64,000 nt of DNA from Candidatus Bathyarchaeota archaeon (GCA_005888735.1 VBBN01000006.1:20904-84903), one strand, 5' to 3'; shown: positions 1-9,167, numbered from the stretch's first letter. Made by a program: numbers and translations. Notes: generated by a model not told the origin, from the sequence alone.

Positions 1-424
1 GGCGCTGAGTTCCGCACCGAGCCAGTGGACGTTCTCCTTCCTCAAACCGGAGTCACTCAGACAACGAATCGCCGGTGAGGTCATCACACGCCTCGAAAGG
101 AAAGGTCTAACACTAAAACAACTGAGGCTGCACCGGATTACGCCAGCTGAGGCTCACGCGCTCTACGAGGTTCACAAAGGGAAACCCTTCTTTCACGAAC
201 TGGTTGACCACGTGACTTCCGGTCCGGTTCTCTTGCTTGTACTCGAGGGTCCGAACGCAGTTGAAACGGTTCGGAAGGTTATTGGAGGAACAAACCCTCT
301 TTTAGCCGAACCGGGGTCGATAAGAGGAGACTTTTCGGTATCGATTACGGCTAACGTAATACACGCGTCCGACAGCGCCGAGAACGCTCGGAGAGAGGCC
401 GCCATATTCTTTCCAGAGCTCTAG
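1..424 (+). CDS. ndk: Nucleoside diphosphate kinase (5' end at or before window edge)
   Basis: Transfers the gamma phosphate from ATP to nucleoside diphosphates in the cytosol. Reading from base 2, the frame encodes a complete-looking NDK body: FLKPES near the N-terminus (family KPD region), GEVITRLERKG, then NVIHASDSAENA with the catalytic histidine that is phosphorylated, and a C-terminal EAAIFF. About 140 residues are visible, which is the usual family length, yet no ATG, GTG or TTG lies before the conserved core. Either the start lies just outside the window or the CTG at base 5 is used. It precedes aIF5B by 64 bases on the same strand, an arrangement often seen in archaea next to ribosomal protein genes. 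Confidence 0.93.
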   Translation, partial: ALSSAPSQWTFSFLKPESLRQRIAGEVITRLERKGLTLKQLRLHRITPAEAHALYEVHKGKPFFHELVDHVTSGPVLLLVLEGPNAVETVRKVIGGTNPLLAEPGSIRGDFSVSITANVIHASDSAENARREAAIFFPEL

Positions 425-488
425 ACCTAAGAATCACATTTTTTTACTGAAACGAGGAGAGTCAGAGTAGAGATGGAGATTTGGCGAC

Positions 489-2267
489 ATGCCCATCAGG
501 CAACCGATTGCAGTGGTCTTGGGACACGTGGACCATGGAAAGACCACTCTGCTGGATAGGATCCGGGGTACCTCAGTCGCCGCTAGGGAGCCCGGACAAA
601 TCACGCAATGGATCGGGGCAAGTTTTATTCCGGCGGAAACCCTCAACAAGATTTGCGGCCCTCTCCTAACAAGGTTCAAGCTAAAAATCGAGATACCCGG
701 GCTCCTGCTAATAGACACACCCGGTCACGAAACATTTAGCAACCTTCGGAAGCGAGGAGGCTCCGCCGCAGATGTGGCAATCCTAGTGATAGACATCACG
801 AAGGGTGTGGAACCGCAGACTGTTGAGTCGCTCAACATTCTCAGGGCCCGCAAAACCCCCTTCATAGTCTGCTGCAACAAAATCGATGCTATTCCGGGAT
901 GGAAGTCGAAGTCGGAACAATCATTCCTTGAAAACAAGGAAAATCAAAGGCCCGAAGTCCTGGCAGACCTTGACAATAGACTGTACACAATGATGGGAGT
1001 TCTGTCGAGATACGGGTTCAGAGCAGAAAGATTTGACAGGATAACCGAGTTCGCCCGCACGGTTGCACTAGTCCCGGCAAGCGCGAAGACAGGGGAAGGG
1101 GTCCCGGACCTCATAGCCGTTTTGGTCGGGCTAACGCAGAGCTACATGCAGAATGAGCTCTTAGTGACAACAGGTGCAGCCGAAGGAACTGTGCTTGAAG
1201 TTAACGAGGAGCCTGGCCTAGGGGTCACCATCGACGCGATGATCTATGACGGGCATCTCGCGATTGACGACCAGATTGTCCTCGCGCGCCGTAGCGGTGG
1301 CATCATCTCCACAAGGGTTCGAGCCCTGCTCTTACCGAAACCGCTCGACGAGATCCGAGACCCGAGAGACAAGTTTACGCGAGCCAGTTTCATTGACGCC
1401 GCGGCTGGAGTAAAAATTGCCGCTCCCGACCTAGAAGATGCAATTGCAGGCTCGCCGATTTACGCAGTAAGAGGGACCGCCTCGAAAAAAGAGCTTGAAG
1501 AGAGAATTCTAGCCGAGGTTGAGACGGTAAAAGTCAGCACTGACCGAAATGGAGTGATTGTGAAGGCAGACGCTCTGGGGTCGCTTGAAGCGTTGACCAC
1601 CTCTCTCGAGGCAGCCCATGTTCCTGTTCGAATCGCAGATGTTGGGGATGTCTCAAGAAGGGACGTGGTAGAAGCAGAGGTGGTCCGAGGAAAGGACAAG
1701 TACTTGGCCGCGATTCTTGCCTTCAACGCTCGTTTGCTTCCAGACGCGGAAGAGGAAGTCGCTTCCTCGGGGATTCCGGTTTTCAGGGGTGACGTAATCT
1801 ATCGTGTGCTGGATGACTACTCTAGATGGGTTCAGACTCAGAGGGCCGCGGGAGTGAAAGCGGAAATGGACCTTTTAGTTCGACCTGGAAAGGTGAGGCT
1901 GCTCAAAGGGTTCGTCTTCCGGAGAAGCGGCCCGGCCATCGTGGGAGTAGAGATTCTAGAGGGCACGATTCGGCCAAAATACCCATTGGTAAACAGCAAC
2001 GGCAAAAGAATCGGAACAGTCGTGCGAATCCAAGATCAAGGCAAGGATGTTACGGAGGCAGGTCACGGCAAGGAGATTGCGATTTCAATAGACAAGCCAA
2101 CAGTCGGAAGGCACATCTTCGAAGGGGATGTCCTTTATGTCGACGTGCCCCCTCAGCATGCTCGGATCCTCTCAACAAAGTTCAAAGACTATCTATCGCC
2201 GGGCGAAGCGGAGCTGCTGAGCGAGTCCCAAGCACTTGGGCACACTGTTCAGGACGCTGTGCCATAG
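489..2267 (+). CDS. infB: Translation initiation factor aIF5B (IF2-like GTPase)
   Basis: GTPase that promotes subunit joining and initiator tRNA placement on the ribosome. The 592-residue length matches archaeal aIF5B. The G domain shows the P-loop GHVDHGKT at about residues 12-19, DTPGH at 76-80 and NKID at 130-133. These are followed by the long insertion typical of aIF5B, a beta-barrel domain II, and the C-terminal domains III/IV. The start is the ATG right before PIRQPIAVVLGHVD, the family N-terminus. It sits between ndk and the S6e/S24e pair, all on the same strand, so a translation-related operon is likely. Confidence 0.97.
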   Translation: MPIRQPIAVVLGHVDHGKTTLLDRIRGTSVAAREPGQITQWIGASFIPAETLNKICGPLLTRFKLKIEIPGLLLIDTPGHETFSNLRKRGGSAADVAILVIDITKGVEPQTVESLNILRARKTPFIVCCNKIDAIPGWKSKSEQSFLENKENQRPEVLADLDNRLYTMMGVLSRYGFRAERFDRITEFARTVALVPASAKTGEGVPDLIAVLVGLTQSYMQNELLVTTGAAEGTVLEVNEEPGLGVTIDAMIYDGHLAIDDQIVLARRSGGIISTRVRALLLPKPLDEIRDPRDKFTRASFIDAAAGVKIAAPDLEDAIAGSPIYAVRGTASKKELEERILAEVETVKVSTDRNGVIVKADALGSLEALTTSLEAAHVPVRIADVGDVSRRDVVEAEVVRGKDKYLAAILAFNARLLPDAEEEVASSGIPVFRGDVIYRVLDDYSRWVQTQRAAGVKAEMDLLVRPGKVRLLKGFVFRRSGPAIVGVEILEGTIRPKYPLVNSNGKRIGTVVRIQDQGKDVTEAGHGKEIAISIDKPTVGRHIFEGDVLYVDVPPQHARILSTKFKDYLSPGEAELLSESQALGHTVQDAVP

Positions 2268-2325
2268 TCGCTGGGACGTTTATTAGCAGGATAGAAAGTT
2301 CCGGCTCCCTTCGAGGTAGCAACAA

Positions 2326-2721
2326 ATGGCCAAGTTCCAAATAATAGTATCGGATACGAAAACCAAGACTTCCAAGGCCACAGTTCTTGAAGGTCCCAAA
2401 GCACAGGCTTTGATTGGTAAGAGCATTGGAGAGGAAGTTGAGGGAAAACTGTTGGGAATTGGAAGCCTCACGCTTCGAATAACAGGAGGAACCGATAAGG
2501 ACGGCATTCCAATGAGGTTCGACATTCAAGGGGGAGCCAAGAAGAGAGCAATCCTCTCCTCGGGCGTAGGGTTCAAACCTAAAACTGAGGGTGAGAGAAT
2601 AAGGAAGCTCGTGCGCGGCCGCACCATAAACGAGGACACGTTTCAGGTCAACAGTGTTATCGTTAGCGGCGAGTCAGAGAAGGCCGACAAGTCTCGAGGG
2701 CCCGAGGGGACCAGAAATTGA
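2326..2721 (+). CDS. rps6e: Ribosomal protein S6e
   Basis: Small-subunit ribosomal protein of the archaeal/eukaryotic S6e family, 131 residues. The family core is clear: MAKFQIIVSD at the start, KSIGEEVEG, GSLTLRITGGTDKDGIPMR, and a basic C-terminal half with RGRTI. The length fits the archaeal form, which lacks the phosphorylated tail of eukaryotic S6. The stop TGA overlaps the TTG start of the next gene (TTGA), so translation of the two is probably coupled. Confidence 0.96.
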   Translation: MAKFQIIVSDTKTKTSKATVLEGPKAQALIGKSIGEEVEGKLLGIGSLTLRITGGTDKDGIPMRFDIQGGAKKRAILSSGVGFKPKTEGERIRKLVRGRTINEDTFQVNSVIVSGESEKADKSRGPEGTRN

Positions 2722-3209
2722 GCTTCGAGGTCGTCGAGGAACGGGTAAACCCTTTGATGGGAAGGAGAGAAACCAAGCTTATCGTTCATCATGAGGGGGC
2801 GGGAACACCTGACCGGCTTACTGTTAGGAAGCTGGCTTCCGATCATTTCAAGGCCCCCATGGAGAGAGTGTTCGTTCGGAGCATAGCCACCCGCACTGGA
2901 GGGTCAAGCGCTGTCTGCGCGGTAGAGGTTTACGACGACAGAGAGACCGCTGACCTGGTGTTGCCCTTCTATCTCAAGAACAGGAATCTTCCCAAGAACG
3001 AACGAGTATCCAAGTCCAAGAAGCAAGAAGAGCCTAAAGCCGCTCCACCGGCAAAACCGTCCGCTCCAGGAAAGCCCGCGGCCCAAGCGAAAACTCATGT
3101 CGCTGAGAAGCCAGCTCCTCCAGCGAAGCCTCCAAGCCAGAAGCGTGAGAGTAGTGCCACGAAGGAAAGTAAAGCGCCGATCACTCCTGACCCGGCACCG
3201 AAACCTTAG
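2718..3209 (+). CDS. rps24e: Ribosomal protein S24e with long Pro/Ala/Lys tail
   Basis: Small-subunit ribosomal protein S24e. Residues 1-100 give the family fold (VVEERVNPLMGRRE, HHEGAGTPDRL, YDDRETADLV). It starts on TTG at 2718, overlapping the S6e stop by four bases. The family is normally about 100 residues; here 163 are encoded because of a tail of roughly 60 residues rich in Lys, Pro and Ala, with repeated APPAKP-like units. The tail looks disordered and positively charged and may bind rRNA; its function is unknown. Confidence 0.93.
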   Translation: MSFEVVEERVNPLMGRRETKLIVHHEGAGTPDRLTVRKLASDHFKAPMERVFVRSIATRTGGSSAVCAVEVYDDRETADLVLPFYLKNRNLPKNERVSKSKKQEEPKAAPPAKPSAPGKPAAQAKTHVAEKPAPPAKPPSQKRESSATKESKAPITPDPAPKP

Positions 3210-3259
3210 CCTGAAGCAGGGACCCTTGATTTTGTTCCGAGCAATAGGGATAGAGTCTT

Positions 3260-4471
3260 CTAGCGCCGACGGGCCGCACTGATAATACTCACCACATCAT
3301 CATTCTTGAGAGTGTAGGACTCGCCCAGGCGCATGCCATCCCTCGCGTTCAATCCGTAGAGAAACGACTCGCCCAGCTCTTTGTGAATCTTCAGCGCGAG
3401 CTGTCCAAGAGTCGTGCCCTGCTGAACGAGGAAAGCATCAGGGAGGACATTCCCCGAGTGGTCCGTCATTTTTTCAGCGTCTTCGACAGGATACACAACA
3501 ATCATGTTGAGAAGACGAAAGAAAGCTTCATTGATACAGAGTTGTACGCCTGTGCTTTCGTAAGGCCTCAAGACTCTTTGGTTAATCATCTCGAGAGCGG
3601 CTTTCTGTTCGGGTGTCAGGATGGACCCCTCTCTTGCCTGGAAGTTCGCGTCGCCCGGCTTGTACGCCACCAACCCTTTCTCGGCTGCCCTACGGAGGGC
3701 TATTTCGGCCATGGCGCAGACCGGAATGGTCAGAGTATCGGCATACCGCAACTTCTCGAGATTTGGTTGTGATGAAGGAAGGTCGACCTTGTTGGCGGCG
3801 ATAAGGATAGGTTTGGAGCTTTTCCGGAGCGAATTCACCAACCGACGCATGTCCTCATTCGACCATCGAGATGGTCTGGATGAAAGGTTCTCTTTCTCGA
3901 GAGAGCTCTCTATCTGAGACTTCTTCACTCCTAGCCCGCTAAGTCTTTCAGAAAGCGACTCCACAAGATCTTCGGTTGAAAGGTCGGTCCTCCGGGCAAT
4001 CTTGTCCCACTCTTTCTTGAGTAACTGTAGGATCCAAAGCTCTAGTTCTTCGTTGAGGAATTTCACGTCTTCTCGTGGATCGTGACTCCCCATGGCGACC
4101 AGTTTACCTTCAGGGTCAGTCGAGCCCGACGCGTCAACGACATGGATCATCGCGTCTGCCCTTCTGACCTCGTCCAAAAACTGGTTTCCTAAACCTCTTC
4201 CCTGAGAAGCACCTGGCACGAGTCCCGGGAGGTCGACCAGGTCGACCGGTATGAATCGTTCACCGTCTATGCACTTCGAATTGCGCGGAGAATCGCGAAC
4301 TCCGAGAGCCTTGCAAACACATCGTGTGCGAAGGTACGTGACACCGTGACTAGGCTTAATTGTTGTAAAGGGGTAATTGGCAATGGCCACGTCATTGAGA
4401 GTAGCGGAGCTGAAGAACGTGCTTTTTCCAGCATTGGGTTTTCCGACTATGCCAACCTGCACAAAGACCAC
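3260..4471 (-). CDS. OBG-family GTPase with TGS domain (YchF/OLA1-like archaeal type)
   Basis: Ribosome-associated P-loop NTPase. The G1 motif GKPNAGKS is at about residues 10-17, LPGLVPGAS is the switch II/G3 region, and ANKVDLP is G4. A C-terminal TGS domain follows (VLPDAFLVQQGTTLGQLALKIH, ending DVVSIISA). At 403 residues it matches the archaeal COG0012-like subfamily. The start is GTG immediately before the beta-1 strand FVQVGIVG. It lies 6 bases downstream of the F420-dependent reductase on the same strand, so the two are probably co-transcribed. It converges with S24e. Confidence 0.92.
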   Translation of the reverse strand: MVFVQVGIVGKPNAGKSTFFSSATLNDVAIANYPFTTIKPSHGVTYLRTRCVCKALGVRDSPRNSKCIDGERFIPVDLVDLPGLVPGASQGRGLGNQFLDEVRRADAMIHVVDASGSTDPEGKLVAMGSHDPREDVKFLNEELELWILQLLKKEWDKIARRTDLSTEDLVESLSERLSGLGVKKSQIESSLEKENLSSRPSRWSNEDMRRLVNSLRKSSKPILIAANKVDLPSSQPNLEKLRYADTLTIPVCAMAEIALRRAAEKGLVAYKPGDANFQAREGSILTPEQKAALEMINQRVLRPYESTGVQLCINEAFFRLLNMIVVYPVEDAEKMTDHSGNVLPDAFLVQQGTTLGQLALKIHKELGESFLYGLNARDGMRLGESYTLKNDDVVSIISAARRR

Positions 4472-4477
4472 GAGGCA

Positions 4478-5161
4478 CTAGCCGGTAGCGATTCCGGTTA
4501 TTCTTATCCCGGCGCTCTTTGTGCCATAGCGAATGTTGAGAGAGACCAACAGCGCCGTAATTTGTTCAATGGTTCTCGAATTGTCCAAACGCCCAGCGTC
4601 GATAGCCCTGGCTCCAGGAAGAGCCTGGACCATTCCGAAAACTATGCGCTTCGCGTCCTCGTCATCGCCGCAAACCAATATGTCACAGTCGACACGCTTC
4701 GAAGAGTCGCCCAGCACCTCTGCACTGACATTGTTGAAAGCTGATACTACCTTTACCCCGCGGGGAAGGAGTGTTGCAGCGAACTCCCCCGCTGAACCGG
4801 TCCATAAACTCAGAGTCCTCGTCGCTTTTCCACCCACCGAGGTTTCGAGAGGAACCGTGACGTTGACCACGATTTGCCCTTGCCTGAAGGAGGGCTTGAT
4901 CGTCCGAAGGGTTTCCGCGAGACCAGAAAACGGCACGGTTACAACCACAACATCTGCCTTCGAAACGGCATCCAAATTGGTCAGTCCGGAAACGTCAGCC
5001 TGGCCTCCCACTGATTCTCTAATGGCCTTAGCCGCGGTTTGGGCGCGTTCGAGGTTTCTCGAGCCGATGTAGATGTGGTGTCCATGTCTTGCCCATCGAA
5101 GCGCTAGTCCGTATCCTTCATCCCCCGTTCCGCCGATGACCGCTACCTTGTACGATTCCGT
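4478..5161 (-). CDS. npdG: NADPH:F420 oxidoreductase-like protein, probable ACG start
   Basis: Resembles F420H2:NADP+ oxidoreductase (NpdG/Fno), which moves hydride between coenzyme F420 and NADP. The Rossmann N-terminus reads YKVAVIGGTGDEGYGLALRW and is followed by IYIGSRN, VVVTVPFSGL and a C-terminal RYGTKSAGIRITG. No ATG, GTG or TTG precedes this N-terminus. The first conventional codon (GTG at 5011) would delete the whole nucleotide-binding motif. An ACG at 5161 follows a GGAGG (5174-5170) by 8 bases and gives a 227-residue protein, the usual family length. It overlaps the end of the malic enzyme gene by 19 bases. Function is inferred from family similarity only. Confidence 0.83.
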   Translation of the reverse strand, partial: TESYKVAVIGGTGDEGYGLALRWARHGHHIYIGSRNLERAQTAAKAIRESVGGQADVSGLTNLDAVSKADVVVVTVPFSGLAETLRTIKPSFRQGQIVVNVTVPLETSVGGKATRTLSLWTGSAGEFAATLLPRGVKVVSAFNNVSAEVLGDSSKRVDCDILVCGDDEDAKRIVFGMVQALPGARAIDAGRLDNSRTIEQITALLVSLNIRYGTKSAGIRITGIATG

Positions 5162-6516
5162 TGTTGCTTCCTCCGATGAATATGTCCTGGCATGCTCTTG
5201 ATGAGGCCTCTGCGCATGAGTAATTCCGTTGATCTGCGAGCGTGTGATATCGTTGATACTGCGCGTTCGTACAGCTCCGTTCGGGACAATTGAAGTCCAG
5301 CTATACCCTGCCTCTGAGCTTCCATGCCAACGGCTACTGCTTCTCGAGGAAACACCTCCTTATCCCTCATCGACGGAATTATCCGCTCCTCGTTCAACCC
5401 CTTCTCCTCGGCGACCTTCGCGATTTCCTTGGCGGCGGCTATGCACATTTCGTCGGTGATTGTTCTTGCTCTCACGTCAAGGGTTCCTCGGAATATGGCT
5501 GGGAAGCCCAAGGAGTTGTTGACTTGGTTAGGAAAGTCTGAACGTCCAGTTGCGACAATCTTAGCGCCCTCTGCTTTTGCTTCCCACGGCCAAATCTCGG
5601 GAACAGGGTTGGCGCAGGCAAAAACCACGGCGCTGTTCTCCATCGAGTGCAAGAGCTTTGCAGGGATGACTCCTGGCCCTGAATGCGCCATGGCGATTAG
5701 GACATCTCTTCCCTTGATCGCCTGTTCTAATCCACCATCGATTCCTTCACGATTTGTCTTAAGGCACATGTCCCACTTTGCGTGATAGGTTCCCTCTAGG
5801 TCCTTCCTATTTCGGCTGAGGATGCCGTGGCTGTCGACCATGATTATGTTTCCCGGTGTAACACCGGCCTCGATGATAATTCGCGCTATCGCAATATTCG
5901 CCGCTCCGGCTCCGACCATGCATAGTGACGCCGAACCAAGCTTCTTCCCAACCACCTTGAGCGCGTTTATCAGGCCTGCAAGGACAACCGTTCCTGTGCC
6001 TTGCTGATCGTCGTGCCAAACCGGAATCCTAAGCTCGTCTCTCAACGTGTCAAGTATGTCGAAACACTTGGGCTGGGCAATATCCTCAAGATTCACTCCT
6101 CCGAAGGAGGGCTGAATCCATCGAACCGCGCTCATGATTTCTGTAGGCTCCTTGGTTCCCAGACAAATAGGGAATGCGTCGACACCCCCCAAGTACTTGA
6201 AGAGGAGACTTTTTCCTTCCATGACGGGAAGCCCGGCTTCAGGCCCAATGTCACCGAGGCCAAGGACACGCGTGCCGTCGGTTATGATAGCAATGCTGTT
6301 CCACTTGTTTGTATATTCGAAAACTTTGTCGGGATGGCTCTGAATCTCCTTGCAGGGATCAGCAACACCTGGAGTGTACCAGACAGCAAAATCGTCATAG
6401 GAGCTTATTGGAACCTTTGGAGCGATTTCAATTTTTCCGTGGTACAGAGGGTGGTATTTCATCGCAAGGCGCGCCGGTTCGTAAGCACGCTTCAGGAGTT
6501 TTGCTTCTTGAGCCAT
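5143..6516 (-). CDS. Malic enzyme (oxaloacetate-decarboxylating malate dehydrogenase)
   Basis: Converts malate to pyruvate and CO2 with reduction of NAD(P). It has an N-terminal malic domain (YTPGVADPCKEI; LGLGDIGPEAGLPVMEGK) and a C-terminal NAD-binding domain (VVGAGAANIAIARI-like Rossmann turn; ATGRSDFPNQVNN). With about 457 residues it is a short prokaryotic malic enzyme without the phosphotransacetylase extension. I chose the ATG at 6516; a TTG three codons upstream is possible. The stop lies within the 5' part of the F420 reductase gene, which suggests coupling and an NADPH link between the two enzymes. Confidence 0.94.
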   Translation of the reverse strand: MAQEAKLLKRAYEPARLAMKYHPLYHGKIEIAPKVPISSYDDFAVWYTPGVADPCKEIQSHPDKVFEYTNKWNSIAIITDGTRVLGLGDIGPEAGLPVMEGKSLLFKYLGGVDAFPICLGTKEPTEIMSAVRWIQPSFGGVNLEDIAQPKCFDILDTLRDELRIPVWHDDQQGTGTVVLAGLINALKVVGKKLGSASLCMVGAGAANIAIARIIIEAGVTPGNIIMVDSHGILSRNRKDLEGTYHAKWDMCLKTNREGIDGGLEQAIKGRDVLIAMAHSGPGVIPAKLLHSMENSAVVFACANPVPEIWPWEAKAEGAKIVATGRSDFPNQVNNSLGFPAIFRGTLDVRARTITDEMCIAAAKEIAKVAEEKGLNEERIIPSMRDKEVFPREAVAVGMEAQRQGIAGLQLSRTELYERAVSTISHARRSTELLMRRGLIKSMPGHIHRRKQQRNRTR

Positions 6517-6643
6517 TTGACTCAATGGACACTTCCGATGATTGCTCGGACGTCGGAGACCATGATTTAACGATGTTTAGATTCCAGGAAGTTCGCAATC
6601 CTTATCAGTGGTCCATCGTCCTGGGTCGAAGATTCGAACAGCA

Positions 6644-7123
6644 ATGGCGTACTCTTACCTGCAAGACAGCTGGATTGAGATGGGTCCCGAGCTTAGGGAG
6701 TGGCTCCGTCGTTCATCGATCGGTTGGCGTAGAGAGCCCACTGTTAGGCGTCTAGTCCGTCCAACGCGAATTGACAGAGCGCGGCGCCTAGGCTACAAAG
6801 CAAAACCAGGCATGGTGGTTGTTAGAGTTCGAGTCAGACGGGGAGGCGCTCGGAAGTCGAGGCCCGTGTCTGGGCGTCGACAGAAGGCATTGGGCGTCTC
6901 AAAGATCACGCGCTCGATTTCGCTACAAAGGATCGGTGAGATGAGAGCGGCGGCCAAATATCCAAACTTGGAAGTCGTCAGCTCGTACTACCTCTACTCT
7001 GATGGGCGAAATCTCTGGTATGAAGTGGTTCTTTGGGCTCCCACTCCCGCCTCGACAAAGCACTTGAAGGCGATAGGCGCACGCAAGACGACCGAAGAGT
7101 CCAACAAACAGACAACACAGTGA
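6644..7123 (+). CDS. rpl15e: Ribosomal protein L15e
   Basis: Large-subunit ribosomal protein L15e, about 159 residues, highly basic. Conserved stretches include MAYSYLQDSW at the N-terminus, RPTRIDRARRLGYKAKPG, VVVRVRVRRGGARKSRP and the C-terminal YYEVVL-like segment (NLWYEVVLWAPTP). The frame is open 36 bases upstream, but the ATG at 6644 gives the family N-terminus. It is divergent from malic enzyme, with about 127 bases between the two starts. The stop TGA overlaps the ATG of a 42-residue ORF (TGATG). Confidence 0.95.
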   Translation: MAYSYLQDSWIEMGPELREWLRRSSIGWRREPTVRRLVRPTRIDRARRLGYKAKPGMVVVRVRVRRGGARKSRPVSGRRQKALGVSKITRSISLQRIGEMRAAAKYPNLEVVSSYYLYSDGRNLWYEVVLWAPTPASTKHLKAIGARKTTEESNKQTTQ

Positions 7124-7251
7124 TGAGGTCAGACCGGAAGGAAGCGCTTGATCGGGCAAGCGAGAGTCTTGCGCTTGGAAGCCACCCTAGACTTCACTGC
7201 GGAAACACAGTGACCCTGATGAAGAAGCAGATTTCTGTCCGGGGGGCGTGA
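7123..7251 (+). CDS. Small 42-residue ORF between L15e and prenyl synthase
   Basis: Unrecognised short protein. The ATG overlaps the L15e stop (TGATG). Its TGA overlaps the GTG start of the prenyl synthase (GTGA at 7248-7251). This stop/start overlap at both ends is what translational coupling would give and fills the gap exactly. The product is basic and polar with no membrane segment and only one cysteine. No function can be assigned, and it could also be a chance ORF that happens to bridge the operon. Confidence 0.45.
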   Translation: MRSDRKEALDRASESLALGSHPRLHCGNTVTLMKKQISVRGA

Positions 7252-8261
7252 ACATGGTTAGATCTCTGCCTCGACTCATTCGGTTGGGGCGTCAGGTAGA
7301 CCCGATAATAATTGGGGCTCTCTCGAAGGGTTCATCTCGAAGATTCAGTTCTCTTCTTAGCTATCACTTCAAGGTAGGAGGGAAGCGTGTAAGGGCGACG
7401 ATGGTGATATTGTCGTCACTAGCCTGTGGAGGCAGCTTGGAGGAGTCTCTCAAGCCCGCGGCAGTTGTTGAAATGATTCACAACTATTCACTTGTCATGG
7501 ATGACATAATAGACCACGCGAAATTGCGTCGTGGACAACCAACTATTCGAGTGCGTGCAGGTGAATCGATTGCCTTGCTTATCGCGATGCATTACCGGGA
7601 GGTAATCGACGACATCATTAACGAATGTAAGGGGAGCGATGAAGTCAGACAGGTTGCGGTGAACACAATGAAGGAAATCATCGACGGGGAACGATTAGAC
7701 CTACTCTTCGAACAGGCTGGAAGGAAAGACCCGTACTTAGTCACCAATCGTACTACTGTACCCAGCATCCTGCTTTACTTGGAGATGATTGGGAAAAAAA
7801 CTGCGGCTCTATTCAGGGCTTCATCGGAGATTGGAGCACTGACAGCAGGAGCCTCTAGAAGAGCCACTGCCGGCTTTAGAAACTATGGCTGGAACGCCGG
7901 GCTCGCCTTTCAAGTGATGGACGATGTACTAGACATTTTCGGGAATGCTACAGGGAAGCAATCCGCGAAGGACATCATTGAACACAAGATGGGGAACGTC
8001 GCTGTACTCATGGCGTTGAAGTTTCTGCCGACAAAGGATCGTGTTGAACTACAGCATATTCTTCAGGCAAAGAGAGTGTCCCCAAAGTTGGCTGAGAAGG
8101 CCCGAAGAATCATCGGGAAAACGCCTGCAGAGACAGCGAGCAGGGAGGTTGCACAGGGCTTCTTAGAGAAGGCAAAAGCGCAACTTATTGCGTTTGGAGA
8201 CTCCCAGTACGCGAGGGGGCTAGGAGAACTGGCAGAAGAGTTTGTGAAACGGACCTACTAG
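7248..8261 (+). CDS. idsA: Polyprenyl (geranylgeranyl) diphosphate synthase
   Basis: Trans-prenyltransferase that extends allylic diphosphates with IPP, supplying archaeal lipid chains. The first aspartate-rich motif DDIID is at about residues 85-89, followed by RRGQP. The second, DDVLD, is at about 225-229, and GGKRVR is at 44-49. The residue five positions before the first motif is Tyr80; a bulky aromatic there is known to stop chain growth near C20, which suggests geranylgeranyl diphosphate as product. The GTG start overlaps the preceding small ORF. It converges with the isopentenyl phosphate kinase gene, overlapping four bases, so pathway neighbours face each other. Confidence 0.94.
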   Translation: MNMVRSLPRLIRLGRQVDPIIIGALSKGSSRRFSSLLSYHFKVGGKRVRATMVILSSLACGGSLEESLKPAAVVEMIHNYSLVMDDIIDHAKLRRGQPTIRVRAGESIALLIAMHYREVIDDIINECKGSDEVRQVAVNTMKEIIDGERLDLLFEQAGRKDPYLVTNRTTVPSILLYLEMIGKKTAALFRASSEIGALTAGASRRATAGFRNYGWNAGLAFQVMDDVLDIFGNATGKQSAKDIIEHKMGNVAVLMALKFLPTKDRVELQHILQAKRVSPKLAEKARRIIGKTPAETASREVAQGFLEKAKAQLIAFGDSQYARGLGELAEEFVKRTY

Positions 8262-9052
8262 CTCCAAGGAACGAATCGAGTTGAGGGAGTCCATCTACCA
8301 TCCAGAACATCAGCTAGAGCGTTTCTCCGTTTCAGATTGAACACAATGCTCTCTATCCCCCTGCGCGCACTTTGGAGGGCTTCGGTCGCTTTCCCGAGCA
8401 TTCCGCCGGAGGCGTCATCGCTGGGTTCACGAGCCAGATTACGAATCAAAGATGGGCCTGTAGCCCTAGTTACCTCGACTATTGGCCGGGCTTCACCCGA
8501 GAGTTTCGGGTTTCTAGAATAGATACCGTCGACGTCGCACCCAAGCAAGACTCTGCCGACCTTAAGCTGAGTCCCCAAAAGCGTGGCAAGCTTGTCAGCG
8601 GAGAGGACTCCCCATCCCCTCTCATTGTCGAATACCATGTCTCCGTGCAGCAGTGGGGTAAGTTCCAGCTCTAGGGATTTGCGTATCGGGTCGAGGAAGC
8701 AGCGATTAATCCTTCCATTCCGCATGGTGACGAACCCCATAGGGTGCAATGGTACGAATGGTTTCTTGTTGAATAGAAGTGTCGCACCAATTACTCTTGC
8801 TAGCTGGTCTAGGTTGAGTTCTGTTTCAGACAGAGCAAGTCTCTGGGTCTTCTCGATGAATCCTCTTTCGAGTTTTGACCTAGTGACTAATGGATGAGCG
8901 AAGGACCCTCCCCCGTGGAGCAGGATAATGGGGTGCCTGTAACGCGCAAGCTGTTCAACTGCGTGTTGAATCACTGGGATGTTGGGAGTGCAATCCCTCG
9001 CCTTGTCCGTTATGGCGGAGCCTCCGAGCTTCACGACTGTTATGGACTCCAT
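8258..9052 (-). CDS. Isopentenyl phosphate kinase
   Basis: Phosphorylates isopentenyl phosphate to IPP, the last step of the archaeal alternative mevalonate pathway. It belongs to the amino-acid-kinase fold, with VVKLGGSAITDK at residues 6-17 and the IPK hallmark GGGSFAHP at about 47-54, which carries the catalytic histidine. Further landmarks are HGDMVFD, GVLSADKLA and DVDGIY for nucleotide binding, and GGMLGKA near the C-terminus. The 264-residue length is typical. Start ATG. It lies tail to tail with the prenyl synthase that uses its product. Confidence 0.94.
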   Translation of the reverse strand: MESITVVKLGGSAITDKARDCTPNIPVIQHAVEQLARYRHPIILLHGGGSFAHPLVTRSKLERGFIEKTQRLALSETELNLDQLARVIGATLLFNKKPFVPLHPMGFVTMRNGRINRCFLDPIRKSLELELTPLLHGDMVFDNERGWGVLSADKLATLLGTQLKVGRVLLGCDVDGIYSRNPKLSGEARPIVEVTRATGPSLIRNLAREPSDDASGGMLGKATEALQSARRGIESIVFNLKRRNALADVLDGRWTPSTRFVPWS

Positions 9053-9167
9053 CGACCGAGTTGCTTGCGTTGTCGGTAGATTAAGGTCTTCTAAAGTGAC
9101 CCAAATCTCGTTCGGAAGGTAACATCCAACTTATGAGAGCAACCGTCTGCGTCTGACACGGCGGCCT

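Noticed and set aside
1826..2344. 172-residue ORF overlapping aIF5B
   Set aside because: Shadow frame of infB rich in Arg/Ser; no family features.
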